Source: Bilabrum cf. latius
Lineage: Eukaryota > Bigyra: Bicosoecida > Bigyra > Bicosoecida
Direction of reading: 5' to 3'
Length of the DNA: 64,000 nucleotides
NCBI GenBank assembly: GCA_965178125.1
Contig: OZ237761.1
Coordinates: 62,001 to 126,000, forward strand
Below the pieces are notes generated by a model that saw nothing but the letters and a program-made list of their open reading frames with translations, made no database searches and was not told the DNA's origin. Position numbers and translations under genes: made by a program. Below are positions 22,685-33,364 of the stretch, piece after piece (within the stretch, counting starts at the first letter, position 1; every line of letters starts with the position of its first letter).

Positions 22685-25355
22685 ATGGACCCGTGAGTAC
22701 TCAACAGCCTTCATGCTTGCAAGATCATACGGTCTATGATCGACTACGCCACCTTAAGACGCGCAAAACCGCAGACACGATAGGCAGATCGAAACCGCTG
22801 CAGCTGCAGCAGCGAGCGGGAACTCCTCTGAACTTAATGCGATTCTTTCCAGCAATCTCAATGCCGATGATAAACGGACGTTGATGAAAATTCAACACAA
22901 GGGGCACGTAAGTATGAACTTTGTCCAAGTCTCGTGACGGAACACCATAGGACCATTCTCAAGTGCAAGTCGGACCCACGGATGCGCCACAGCTTCACTG
23001 CCTGACACGCAGCACAACCTCACGTTATTGCAACTCGCTGTCAGTAGTCAAGTTACTGCTGCCGTGGAAGTTTTACTGAGGCATGGAGCTGCCGAGACGA
23101 TGCACCGCGCAGCGAGGCAGCTCGCCCTCTCGCCCCATCTGCGACCCAAGCGAGACATGGCCCTGTGCATGGCTGCAGCTGCTGGAGATGTCCCAATGCT
23201 GGACTTGCTTCTTGCAAATGGAGCTGATCCGAACCGGGCGAGCAGGGTGGTGAGCCGGGATCTGTATCGCACTTACGGACGCTTTGGCCTGCCTTTCCTG
23301 CTGCCTCTGAGACGAAGCTGTAGCTATTTTTGTGGTGCATCTCCCTCAATTATTGCAGGCAACCCTTCAGTACCCGTTGCTGCTGGCTGTCGCATCCGGC
23401 AGTACGGAGGCATGCCGCGTGCTGGCGCTCGCGGGGGCAGACCCCAACTGCCGAGACTTTGTGAGCTAGCAAGCGCCTCGCATGAGCAAGCGCATTGCAG
23501 TACAGTGCTAATCAGGTGTACATAATAACGATAGTGATGGGCACACTTTATATCGGCCTTCGCCAGATGCATGCCATGCTAGATCTACTCACCGCAGGGA
23601 GGCCGCACACCTCTTGTGTTGGCAGCCCAGGCACGTAGGCCGGACATTTGCATGGCACTCATCCGGTGGGGTGCGGACTGCAACGCGAAGACCACCAACG
23701 TGAGAGCGTAGCTGTCATGCTCTGTTGGCTCGATTCCGCACCAAGGTCGGCGGGAGGCCCCCGATCGGTCAAGTCGGGGATTTGGCAACAGGGATTACGC
23801 TGGCTGGATCCGTTCCCAAGGTTGCACCCGTTAAGACTACGATGTGATGCCGTCACAAATTTCAGCACTGCTTGCTTGTGTATCACCGCAGATGGGGGAC
23901 ACTGCGCTCTTTGTAGCAGTCAGGACGGGTGGATTCGCCGTGTGCCGCATGCTGCTAGAGCACGGGGCAGACCCAAACTTAGTGAACAACGCGGAGAAAA
24001 CACCCCTTTTTCACGCGACCGCAATGGGCTACTATGACATTGCCTCCCTGCTGATCCGGAGCGGCGTGGATCCCACCCATCCTGGTTCCCATGGGAAAAC
24101 CAGCGGGGTATCGCCATGCGACGCGCCGCTCGTGCGAGCCGCCATGGCGCGGAGTCCATTGATATGCCTGCAGCTGCTGGCGGCAGGGGCCCCCCACCCG
24201 GCGCGCGGCGAATTGAACGACCCAGTCCTTGAGGCCGTGCGGACTGGTGCCGTTCAACCGGGGAAGAAATATATCCCGCGGGCAAACGCCCACTTGAGGA
24301 AGAGCCCACTGGACAAGTTGCTTGCAACTATAGGGTGCGGCAATTGGATTCTGCACGCTGTGCTCCGTTCCAATGAGGCACTCAATGCCATCGCTGACGG
24401 CTCCGTGCTGGGAGACATACCTGCAGCCTACCGGGTTGTGGTACCCTGCCCTCCCGGGGAGGCCAGTGCAGTGACCGCAAGGCGTCGGCTGGTGTACGGC
24501 ACTCTCAAGCAGCAGGGGGTGGGCAGGGGCAGCAGGGACTACATGGAGATCAAGGCGTGGGACCCGGACGACAGGAGCTGGCCCTTGGCCCGTTGGAGGC
24601 ACGCGGTGCAGTCCAGGCGGGATGTGACGATTGCTTTCCATGCGGCGAGCGAGGGCAGGCCGCTGGAGCTGGCAAAGCGCCTGAGGGTGGGCAAACTGGC
24701 GGGCGCACTGAGGCACAGGGGCGTGGTCTGGAACGCGAAGGAGCTAGGCCCGGTGACGGCGCTGGAGGCCGCTTGGCTGGGGGAGCACTGGGGGTGCGTG
24801 CGCGTGCTGGCCGAGACTGCCGCCTGTGACGAGTGCACCGGGCGATCCTCCACTGGTCTGGACCGGCTGGTGTAGGAGTGTCGCTGCGAATGCCGTGTGA
24901 CGAGTGACGATGGCGATGGGCAAGGTGCATCGGCTGGTGGAGCTCCCCTCGGGCAGTTGGTGAGGCGAGGCGCCGAGGAGTGCAGAGCCGCTGTTTCGTT
25001 GGCCGTGAGCAACGGTGCCGTGTCGATGCAGTATGCCAGTCGGGACGGAGGAGGTGGTCTTGCAGCCGAGCGAGGGGCGGCGTGGGTGGGCACGAGGACC
25101 GAGTGGGACTGGGCGGGGATCGGGCTCCCCCCCGCTGCTCCCGAGGGCATGTCTCCCGGTGTGGCAGCCCTGTGGCCCGTGTACGCGCGCGCTGGTCTGC
25201 TGGAGGACGAGGCAAGGAGGGCAGCTGCATCGAGGGAAGCGAAGGGGGTGGAGGGTGCGGTGGATCGGCTGGGGGCAGGCGCAGGCGTAGGTGCCGGTGG
25301 TTCCGTGGCATCGAAACAGGCTGATGGCTGCGGCCCCTCGTGCTTGATTTCGTGA
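22685..25355 (+). CDS. Ankyrin-repeat protein
   Basis: Six exons: 22685-22692, 22775-22907, 23013-23249, 23359-23460, 23598-23699, 23892-25355; total 681 residues, stop TGA. Exons 4 and 5 are 102 bp each, exactly 34 codons and phase 0, so each encodes one ankyrin repeat. Repeats end in LLLANGADPN, LALAGADPN, LIRWGADCN and LLEHGADPN. The second half is non-repetitive, with a domain I do not recognise (around DPDDRSWPLARWRHAVQSRR) and a Gly/Ala-rich tail. One UAG is read as Gln, after GLDRLV. The 8-bp first exon (Met-Asp-Pro) is the least certain part; the start was chosen because its splice phase fits the next exon. Probably an intracellular adaptor; partner unknown. Confidence 0.75.
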
Positions 25356-25726
25356 GAAAACAAACGGATCTCCCGACTGTGAGGACACTGCATGGTGCGG
25401 CTCTAGTTCAGGATTGGATAAGATCTGGATGGATCCGAGTTGCAGTGGATCTGCACGGAGCAGCCCTACGTACTATAGCATGACTGAGGCTGACCAACAT
25501 TGAAACATTAGATAGTGTCAAATTTGCTACGTGTCGTTTTGTCTGCTCCATTTTCGTCCGCTACGACCGAATCGAAAGTGGACCGACAATGCCTGGAGTT
25601 GAATTGCCATGCCCAAGCCAGCATCCTGCTCGTCTCGATTTACAGCGGTCTGGATTTCTCACCAAATTTATGAGTCGATGCAGTTTTCGAACTCTTGTAG
25701 ATGTTTTGCTTTCTTGCTGCCCACAA
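25356..25726. other. Intergenic between convergent genes
   Basis: Holds the 3' ends of the ankyrin gene (plus) and the GFA gene (minus). No gene, repeat or RNA recognised. Confidence 0.5.
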
Positions 25727-26389
25727 TCACTCCTCCTTGCTATCCTCGCTAGCAACAACACCCTAGGCAACAGCTGGTTTGCCAACTGCTGCAGTTGCAC
25801 TTCCGTCCTCACCATCGGCCCCAAGCTGCTCGCGGAATGGACCCAAGCCGGATTTTCTCTCACTTAATACTGCAATGGTGTCACGAAGCACTTCATCGTC
25901 GCTTCTAGTATCTTTCTAGGTTGAATTGTCTGCATCTAGCGGACCTGTCTCGGTTGCAGGATCCATCTTTGAGTCTTTCGTGATAGCAGAGCCTTTAATT
26001 TCTTTCTCCCAGTTCTACCCATCAAAATCGACGATTGAGCTAGGTTCGAATGTTCCGCGGTCAAGGCACAGGTATGTTATCGCTACCCCGTCAGGGTTGG
26101 AACGCGGGATATAGAACGACACGACCCCGCATCGGTTGCAGAACAAGTGCTTGGCGACGCCGGTGTTGAATCTATATAATGCAATATGATCCATGCCGGT
26201 CAGCAATTCGAACATTTGCTGCGGCACAACGAAGTGTACATTGCCCCGCATCGCGCAGACTGAGCAATTGCACCGGTATACGGCTTGACTTGGTACTCCA
26301 GCTAGCTGGAACCGAACAGCCCCACAGTGACAACCTCCTTTATGCAAAACCAGACGCTTCACGGATTCATGAGAGGCTACCGAGCTCAT
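25727..26389 (-). CDS. GFA / CENP-V-fold zinc protein
   Basis: Single exon, 220 residues, ATG at 26389, stop TGA at 25727-25729. The N-terminal 130 residues form a GFA fold: GGCHCGAVRFQ, CNCSVC and CNRCG supply the Cys residues that bind zinc, as in bacterial glutathione-dependent formaldehyde-activating enzyme and in CENP-V. After the fold a UAG (26015-26017) read as Gln leads into a conserved-looking WEKEIKG end. A hydrophilic tail follows with two more UAGs (25916-25918, 25763-25765). Under the standard code the gene would stop at 26015, close to the end of the domain, so the tail is the weaker part. In eukaryotes such proteins are mostly uncharacterised. Divergent from the SulP gene. Confidence 0.78.
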
Positions 26390-26507
26390 TTCCGATCGTA
26401 ATGTCCGGAACAATTATGACTCCGGATTCTCTATGCATTGTAACGTGTAAGTAACATACGAAACCAGACGGACGCGTCGAACGATGATACGACTCCACAT
26501 CCGCAAC
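26390..26507. promoter_or_regulatory. Short divergent promoter region (GFA / SulP)
   Basis: About 94-118 bp separates the GFA start from the SulP start (ATG at 26484 or 26508). No element recognised. Confidence 0.4.
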
Positions 26508-29500
26508 ATGCAGGGCCGTGCGCGCCCTTTGCTGCAAAATGATGTTCTTGCAGATGGAGGGGGCAACTCGAACGGCGATCCCCCAAGCAAGTCTGAGTGA
26601 GGTGGAGAGTCGCAGCGCTTGCACTTGCGTGCGACCCAAAACATCCCTGATGTTTACTGACAATGTACTTGTGAATGTATGCCCTGGTCCAGACCATGGT
26701 TCACATAGATTTACGCGTATGTCTAGTTTGTCCCTGGCGACTTTATCGCGCGGCTGAGCGGCACAGGCGATAGTACTTCACTGTGCAAGCGACGAGTTAT
26801 GCGGCTGTAGCACAATTGGTCCAGACTATGGAGCTTGTCCCCATTAAAAGGCCATGATACGAGTAGTAGCAGAGTGCCGCTAGGAGCTTGCCCCAATCTC
26901 TCTGTCCTTGTTCGGTCCCGCATCGCAGCAGCGCTTGGATGTGGCTACAGCACTACGTCCCAATCCTGCGGTGGCTCCCATACTACTAGCCAGGGCTTCA
27001 AGTAGGCAGAGACGTCGTGGCAGGTCTCACCGTAGGCGTGATGGCCGTCCCTTAGGCCCTTTCCTACGCGGGCGTGGCCGGCCTGTCCCCCCAGTTTGGC
27101 CTGTACAATGCCTTTGTGGGCCTGCTGCCCTACTTTGCGTTCGGCACCTCGCCGCAGCTCATCTCGGGCCCGACCGCCGTGATGAGCATCATGACCCGCT
27201 CCTAGGTGCCCGACACGTACACCCCCGAGACGCTGGACTACGAGAAGATCTGCTTCATCCTTGCCCTGTTCGCTGGCATCATCCAGATCCTGCTGGGCGT
27301 GCTGCGCATGGGGCAGCTGATCAACCTCATCGGAGCCCCCATCATCGTGGGATTCACCACTGCCAGCGCATTCCTAATCGCAGCGACTCAGTTCTCCAAT
27401 TTCCTGGGCGTGCCCAAGTGCCAGCACTTCATCGAGAAACCCAACCCCAACCCGAGCGTCAACGGCACCATGGCAGCAGGTGGGCCCGAGATCAAGGTCA
27501 AGGTGAAGTGCAATTTCATCGAGGAGGTCTCATGGGTGGCTTCCAAGGGCCTCACCAAGCACTCGGAGATCAAGGGGTACGTCGTGCTGGCCTCGGCTAT
27601 CTGCGTGTCGGTGCTGCTCTTCTTCAAGTACTTCCTCAAGCCTAGGCTGCCGCAGCATCTCAAGCCGCTAGGCAACTTGGGCCCCCTGCTGCTGGTGGTG
27701 GTGACCATCCCCATCTGGTACGTGCACGGAGAGGCCCTGGAGAAGGTCGGGCTCAAGATGGCCGGCAAGATACCCGACCACCTGCCGAACCACGTCAACC
27801 CATTCGAGGGCATGCACGCGCACGAGGTGACCCAGCTCATCGGACACGCGGTGGTCATCGCGGCCGTGGGCTACATGGAGTCCATGACCATCGCGACCAC
27901 CGTGGCACGCAAGTACGGCGGGTACAAGATCGACCCCTCGCAGGAGATGACCGCGCTGGGAGTCTGCAACATCGTGTGCAGCCAGTTCCAGGGATACCCG
28001 GTGACGGGCTCGTTCTCTCGGACCGCAGTGAACGCCGATTCCGGGGCCTCCAGCGGATTTGCTTCGGTGATCTGCGCGGTGGTGGTGGGGGTTGCCATCC
28101 TGACGTTGACGTCTCTCCTGCAGTACCTTCCCAAGGTGGTGCTTGCCAGCATCATCATGGTGTCTGTGATCAACCTGATCGAGTTCGGGGAGGCGGCCAT
28201 CTTCTACCGCACCACGTGGCCGGATTTCATCGTGTTCCTGGTCGTGTTCGTGCTGGTCCTGACCATCGGGGTGGAGGACGGCCTCATCATCGGCATTCTG
28301 GTGCAGTGGGTGCTCTCCTTGACCTCGACTCACTGGGCTGCCTCTCCCGTTGCCGTCCTAGGGCAGGTCAAGGACAATGCCATCCTGCCGCCGGGAGGGG
28401 CAGGTGTCCCTACGGAGGAAGAGGAGGAGCAGGCCATGGCTGAGGTGGGTGGCGGTGCGGGCGGTGGCAAGGAGGACGGGTCTGGAAGCAGCGTCTTGTC
28501 GGGTGGCGTGTCCACCCCTGGAGCAGTCAAGCACGCCTCGTCCATCGTGCACAGCGCCTCCGTGCGGCTGTCCTCCAGGCGGAGGCTAGCGGGCGAGAGC
28601 GGGCCCATGGCGGAGGGTCTAGACCCCGAGGTGGGGCCCGTGGACCCGCATCAGGACGCAGCCGTGCTCGAGCCCTTGTACCCTGGGAGACACCTGGTGG
28701 ATCTCGCGGACGCCCGGTTTGCCCACCTGATGAGGGCGGGGGCGGCCGGGGCCGTGGGTGGGCTGGACGGCGCCTCCCGCGGGACCGTAGTGGTGGTGGA
28801 GGTGCAGTCTCCGATCATTTTCGCCAACGCCGAGAAGCTGCGGCAGACGCTGGACGAGTGCATCTCGGTGTTTCAGCCGAGGGTCGTTGTTCTCTCGTGC
28901 ATCGGGGTGACCGCCGTGGACTCGACTGGGACCGGCGCGCTGAGGTCCGCTGTGCTGGACGCGAGGGCGAGGAAGGTCCTTGTGTTCCTCACGGGGATGG
29001 CGCCGGCCCTCGCCCGCACCCTGACCTCGGGGCTGACAGCGCTGGACGAAGGCCACGGGGCGCCGCCCGTGCCGCTGGATGACGAGATAGAGAAGCAGAT
29101 GGAGGAGGCCATGGTGGGCGCCGGCGACAGCGGCCCCGGCAGTGACCAGGGCAAGAGCTTGGGGATCCGCTAGCAGCTATCCGTTGAGCTGAGGCAGAGC
29201 CCGGTGGGGAGTGGGCCCCAGTACGGTGTGACGAGCAGCATCAACAGCCCTTCCTCCGGAGCGGGGGGCATGACGGGCGGCGGCATGGTTGGGTCGTCGA
29301 TGGAGGACGCGCAGGAGGGGGTGAGGCGCGCGTGCAGGCGGGTGCTGGGGGCGTGGCGGCGGTGCTCGGAGAGCGGCGTCCCTGTGGGCGGCGGGCTGCT
29401 GATGTTCTGGAGGGCGCGGGTGGCGGTGAGGCACGGGCTGCGGCTGGCGGCTGCACTGGACCTGTTGTCCGAGGCGGAGGAGGCCGCCGCCAGAGTGGGT

Positions 29501-29878
29501 GGTGCTGGCGGCGGCAATGGCAAGAAGGGCAAGGGCACTAGTTAGGACGAGCAGGCTCAGAAGAAAAAGGACCAGGAGCGCGCGGCACTGGGGCTGGGCG
29601 AGGGTGGCATGGGCGTGCCGCTGTCCCCCGTCGTGCTCGCGGCCCGGAAGCAAGCCGCAGCCGACCGTCTCAAGGCGGCGCAGGAGGCGCTCGCCGTGGG
29701 GCAGCACGACACTCCCTCGGATGGGTCCACGCTCGTGTCACTCGTGTACGCTCGCAGGGCGCCGGACTTGCGCAAGTGGGTGGGTGTGGATCCCGAGGTG
29801 CTGGACGGGGATGATACGCACCACGACGTGCATCTCAAGATCGCGGCCAGGACCAAGTCCACTGGCACAGGGACCTGA
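26508..29878 (+). CDS. SulP/SLC26-type anion transporter with STAS domain
   Basis: Two exons, 26508-26596 and 26929-29878, separated by a 332-bp intron (GTGAGG...TCGCAG, phase 2); 1,012 residues, stop TGA. An in-frame ATG at 26484 is an alternative start. The SulP membrane domain starts with YVPILRWLPYY, then GLTVGVMAVP-UAG-ALSYAG; the UAG (27053-27055) stands where SulP proteins have a near-invariant Gln after Pro. GLSPQFGLY and LISGPTAVMS follow. Further UAGs at 27203-27205, 29171-29173 and 29543-29545. A STAS domain lies at about residues 648-735 (VVVEVQSPIIFANAEKLR, AVDSTGTGAL). The C-terminal extension of some 280 residues is low-complexity and helical. It should move sulfate or another anion across a membrane; which anion is not clear. 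Confidence 0.92.
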
Positions 29879-30039
29879 TGAGAGAGCCGCAGGGCCAGCG
29901 TGCGAGTGTGCTCCTCAGCACGAGCAGTTGTTATTTTGGTCTATCTTTTTGGCCAGACTATGCGCCAACGATGGGTCACTTGTGCAGTCCACGAGATATG
30001 TCCGATACAATGGTTCCAGTAAAGCCTGTGTTCCACTCA

Positions 30040-30509
30040 TTATGTGCTCGGGGCCGTGGGTGCCTTGTCGGCCTCGGCTGTCCCAGCCCCTGGCACCATC
30101 ATCGCAATGTTGTTTCCGTTCAGCAAGATCTCATCAAGTTCCACCTTTTCTCTTCCATCAGGCGTAGACACACTGCGAGCGATTTGTGGGAGAGACTCCA
30201 AGACTAGGTGTACACATAATGGCGTTCTAGGTGAGCGGCGGGATACCCATAGCATTCCTCACTACTCGGTGACGTTTTCCAATACCATGTTGACGTAGTC
30301 GTCAAAACCTTTCAATGTACCAACCACCTCCTTGTCTCCTTTCATCAGGACCCAAATCTGGGAGCCTACGCACTTGTCCATGAGCTCTGCGACATGTGGG
30401 AAGGCAACCATATGACTAAGAAGCAATTATTTCGCCGAATCAGGTGGTGATCACTTAATCTAAGATGAATTATCACACCTAGAGGAAGAAGACGAGCTAT
30501 CTTGGACAT
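30040..30509 (-). CDS. LSM5: U6 snRNA-associated Sm-like protein LSm5
   Basis: Three exons, 30509-30479, 30386-30263 and 30172-30040, with introns of 92 and 90 bp; 95 residues, stop TAA. The protein is LSm5 end to end: [20 protein letters not shown], the Sm1 stretch [20 protein letters not shown], and the Sm2 stretch [17 protein letters not shown]. LSm5 is one subunit of the LSm2-8 ring that binds the 3' end of U6 snRNA in the nucleus and of the LSm1-7 ring in mRNA decay. Length matches the family. No UAG occurs. The gene is divergent from the PdxS gene with 125 bp between starts. Confidence 0.95.
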
Positions 30510-30634
30510 TGCAAGCTAGTATTTGCCATTGCATAAAACTATCGAGTTGAAAGTAATGTGGGGTTTCGTGTGCAGAATCTGGTTTTTGGGATGTCGGGCA
30601 AGTGCAACCATTTCAATATAGAAACTTTACGATC
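30510..30634. promoter_or_regulatory. 125-bp divergent promoter region (LSm5 / PdxS)
   Basis: AT-rich compared with the coding flanks; lies between the LSm5 start on minus and the PdxS start on plus. No named element seen. Confidence 0.45.
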
Positions 30635-31998
30635 ATGGCTGCCGCTGGAGAGTCTAAGGTTGATACTGGTGCTACCGGTGAAGCATCCAGCGGCTCAGGA
30701 TCGGTTGGAGGATTCCGCGTAAAGGCGGGATTGGCCCAGATGCTCAAGGGTTAGCAGTATCTTTGCCCCGAGACGCATCTCGGAGTAGAGACAGGCATCC
30801 ACGGGTGATTGAAGAGTCTCCATCAGCCAATCGCTCGGATTACATACTTTAATTCCTTTGAATCCTTTGTGAACCCCGCAGGTGGAGTGATTATGGGTGA
30901 GCAAATAAGAGCAGTGATGACATCATTGCAGACGTGGCGTTTGTACGCACGCTTGTTTGGAGGCCATGGCTGCGTAGCCGTGATACCTTCGTATTCGAGG
31001 GGCTTTAACGCGAGTCCTCCATATGGCGAAAAACGGTTTACGTCGCAGTTGTGCTCGCTAAAAGAGGAACTGGCGTACCGGCACGGCTCAACTTTTTGCG
31101 CCCTCTTTACAGATTTGTTTGCTGCCGCAATGTATCACGTTCAGCTGGATTCTGACCTAACTAAGCTTAATAAACACCTCCCGCAGACGTGACGACCCCC
31201 GAAGAGGCTGTGATCGCCGAGGAGGCCGGCGCCGTCGCCGTCATGGCGCTGGAGCGAGTGCCCTCTGACATCCGTCACGAGGGCGGCGTGGCCCGTATGA
31301 GCGACCCCGAGATGATCCTCGGGATCAAGAAGGCGGTGAGCATCCCCGTGATGGCCAAGGCCCGGATCGGGCACTTCGTGGAGGCGCAGATCCTTGAGGC
31401 CCTCGAAGTGGACTACATCGACGAGAGCGAGGTCCTGACCATGGCTGACGAGGAGAACCACATCGACAAGAACAACTTCAAGATCCCCTTCGTGTGCGGG
31501 TGCAGGAACCTTGGGGAGGCACTCAGGAGGCTGAGCGAGGGCGCTGCGATGCTCAGGACCAAGGGGGAGGCCGGGACTGGCAACATCGTCGAGGCGGTGC
31601 GGCACGCTCGGGCGGTCAACGGTGAGATCCGTAAGATCCGTGCCATGGACGAGGCGGAGTTGTTCTCCACCGCCAAGCACCTTGGCTGCAGCATCGAGCT
31701 CCTTAAGGAAGTGCGGAGGCTCGGCCGGCTGCCGGTCGTGAACTTTGCCGCCGGCGGTGTGGCCACCCCGGCTGACGCTGCCCTGATGATGCAGCTGGGC
31801 ATGGACGGCGTGTTTGTTGGCAGCGGTATCTTCAAGAGCGGGGATCCCAGGGCGCGCGGAAAGGCCATCGTGGAGGCGGTGACCCACTACCAGGACGCGA
31901 AGAAGTTGGCCGAGCTGTCCACGGGCATCGGCAAGCCAATGAGCGGGGATGGGGACATCAAGAAGAGTATGGTGGCGTTCCGGGAGAGGGGCCACTGA
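30635..31998 (+). CDS. PDX1: Pyridoxal 5'-phosphate synthase subunit PdxS (SNZ/PDX1)
   Basis: Three exons, 30635-30749, 30882-30896 and 31187-31998; 313 residues, stop TGA. Exon 2 is a 15-bp microexon; with it the protein reads [19 protein letters not shown], exactly the family sequence. Other marks: [29 protein letters not shown] with its catalytic Lys, [11 protein letters not shown] with the second Lys, and [20 protein letters not shown]. PdxS makes vitamin B6 (PLP) from ribose 5-phosphate, glyceraldehyde 3-phosphate and ammonia supplied by the glutaminase PdxT, which is not in this window. Introns are 132 and 290 bp. No in-frame UAG. Length is normal for the family, and no targeting peptide is evident, so the cytosol is likely. 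Confidence 0.96.
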
Positions 31999-32347
31999 GC
32001 TACGAGATGGGTGTGGTGATCAGCACGTTCTGTCGAAGGATGCTGACTGGCCCACGGCGAGTTGCCGGGTGGGACGCCGTCCTTCACACCGCTTGACTTC
32101 TTTCGGCCCCTGGCGCTGGTGCCATGGACCGATTGGACCAGATGTTGCAAAGGTTATTAATGACCGGTGATTGCATGGCTGCACAGGCTTGCATACGTCT
32201 TCTTTCTACATGGATGGGGCCAAGACGAATCCGAGGTGTGATAAATTATGTGACGAGTGCGCACTTGCTCATTCGGCAGCATCGTATTGTGCCACGTTCT
32301 GTGTTATCTACGCATTTCAGCCTTCCAGTTGCACATTCTGAGATATC
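31999..32347 (+). other. Intergenic between PdxS and Ubc13
   Basis: Contains the PdxS 3' region and the Ubc13 promoter. AT content rises towards the Ubc13 start. No gene recognised. Confidence 0.5.
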
Positions 32348-33208
32348 ATGGCAGCATCTGCACCGGCTATGAGCAGGCGAATCATGAAAGTAAGCAGTAG
32401 CCGTACCTATGTGGGGGGCTATAGCGGTGCACACCAAGAACAGCTCGAAACTGCTACGATATTCCCTATTCGTGTCGCAGGAGACAGTTAAGCTGCAGAA
32501 GGATCCTGTGCCAGGGATTTCAGTTGCTGTGAGGTTGCTGATCCCATTGCACGCTTTGAATGTTGATCTTGGAAGCCAACATACTGCAGCCTCCACGCAT
32601 TTCGACAGCTTGCCCGCAGCCGTTCAAGGATAATCTTCGATACTTTACTGTGTCTATGGAAGGACCTAGTGACTCCCCGTATGAAGGTGGAGTGTTCAAG
32701 CTTGAGATGTAAGAAGCGGCGCGCTCTGCCTGCCCGAATTTGAAAGAGTTCACGTCATGTGTGGCATTTTTCTCCGATGCCTGCACCCGTTCCCATACAT
32801 TTCTTTCGAAGGTTTTTGCCCGGGGACTACCCGCTAAGTGCGCCAAAGGTTCGATTTCTGACGAAGATTTGGCACGTCAACATTGACGGGTGAGTTGCAC
32901 TTGAGCGACACTGACCGCTTGAAGACCACATCAACCGTGCGGATGCGACTGCGATACGAGTACTCGGTTTGTACGGGACTGCACCTCACCTCATCCGCAG
33001 GCTCGGTCGAATTTGTTTGGATTTGCTCAAGGACCGCTGGTCCCCAGCTCTCCAGATGAGGACGCTGCTCCTCTCAATCCAGTCCCTGCTCGCGGATGAA
33101 AACAACGACGACCCTTTGAACGAAGAAGCGGCGGCTCAGTATCGCAAGGACAAGTCGGCGTACCTGGCAAAGGCCAAGGAGTGGACCGCGAAGTTCGCAT
33201 CGTCCTGA
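32348..33208 (+). CDS. UBC13: Ubiquitin-conjugating enzyme E2, Ubc13/UBE2N type
   Basis: Five exons: 32348-32389, 32481-32528, 32620-32708, 32812-32889, 33001-33208; introns of 91, 91, 103 and 111 bp; 154 residues, stop TGA. The E2 fold is complete: [70 protein letters not shown] with active-site Cys91, then [18 protein letters not shown]. The closest family is Ubc13, which with a Uev partner builds Lys63-linked ubiquitin chains in DNA-damage tolerance and signalling. No UAG. The third acceptor ends in CGAAG, unlike most acceptors in this window. Convergent with the decarboxylase gene, 156 bp between stops. Confidence 0.93.
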
Positions 33209-33364
33209 AGGTGCTTGGAATATAACGTGCAAAAACACGTATCATACCTTGAATAATCGGGATGTTTTTCGGTACAGCTTCAATCATTGAATGAAGCCCA
33301 CGCCTCGACCGGAGCGCCGCCCAAGTCCAGTCTCTGAGAAACCACGATAAGCCTGCAAGCCGTG

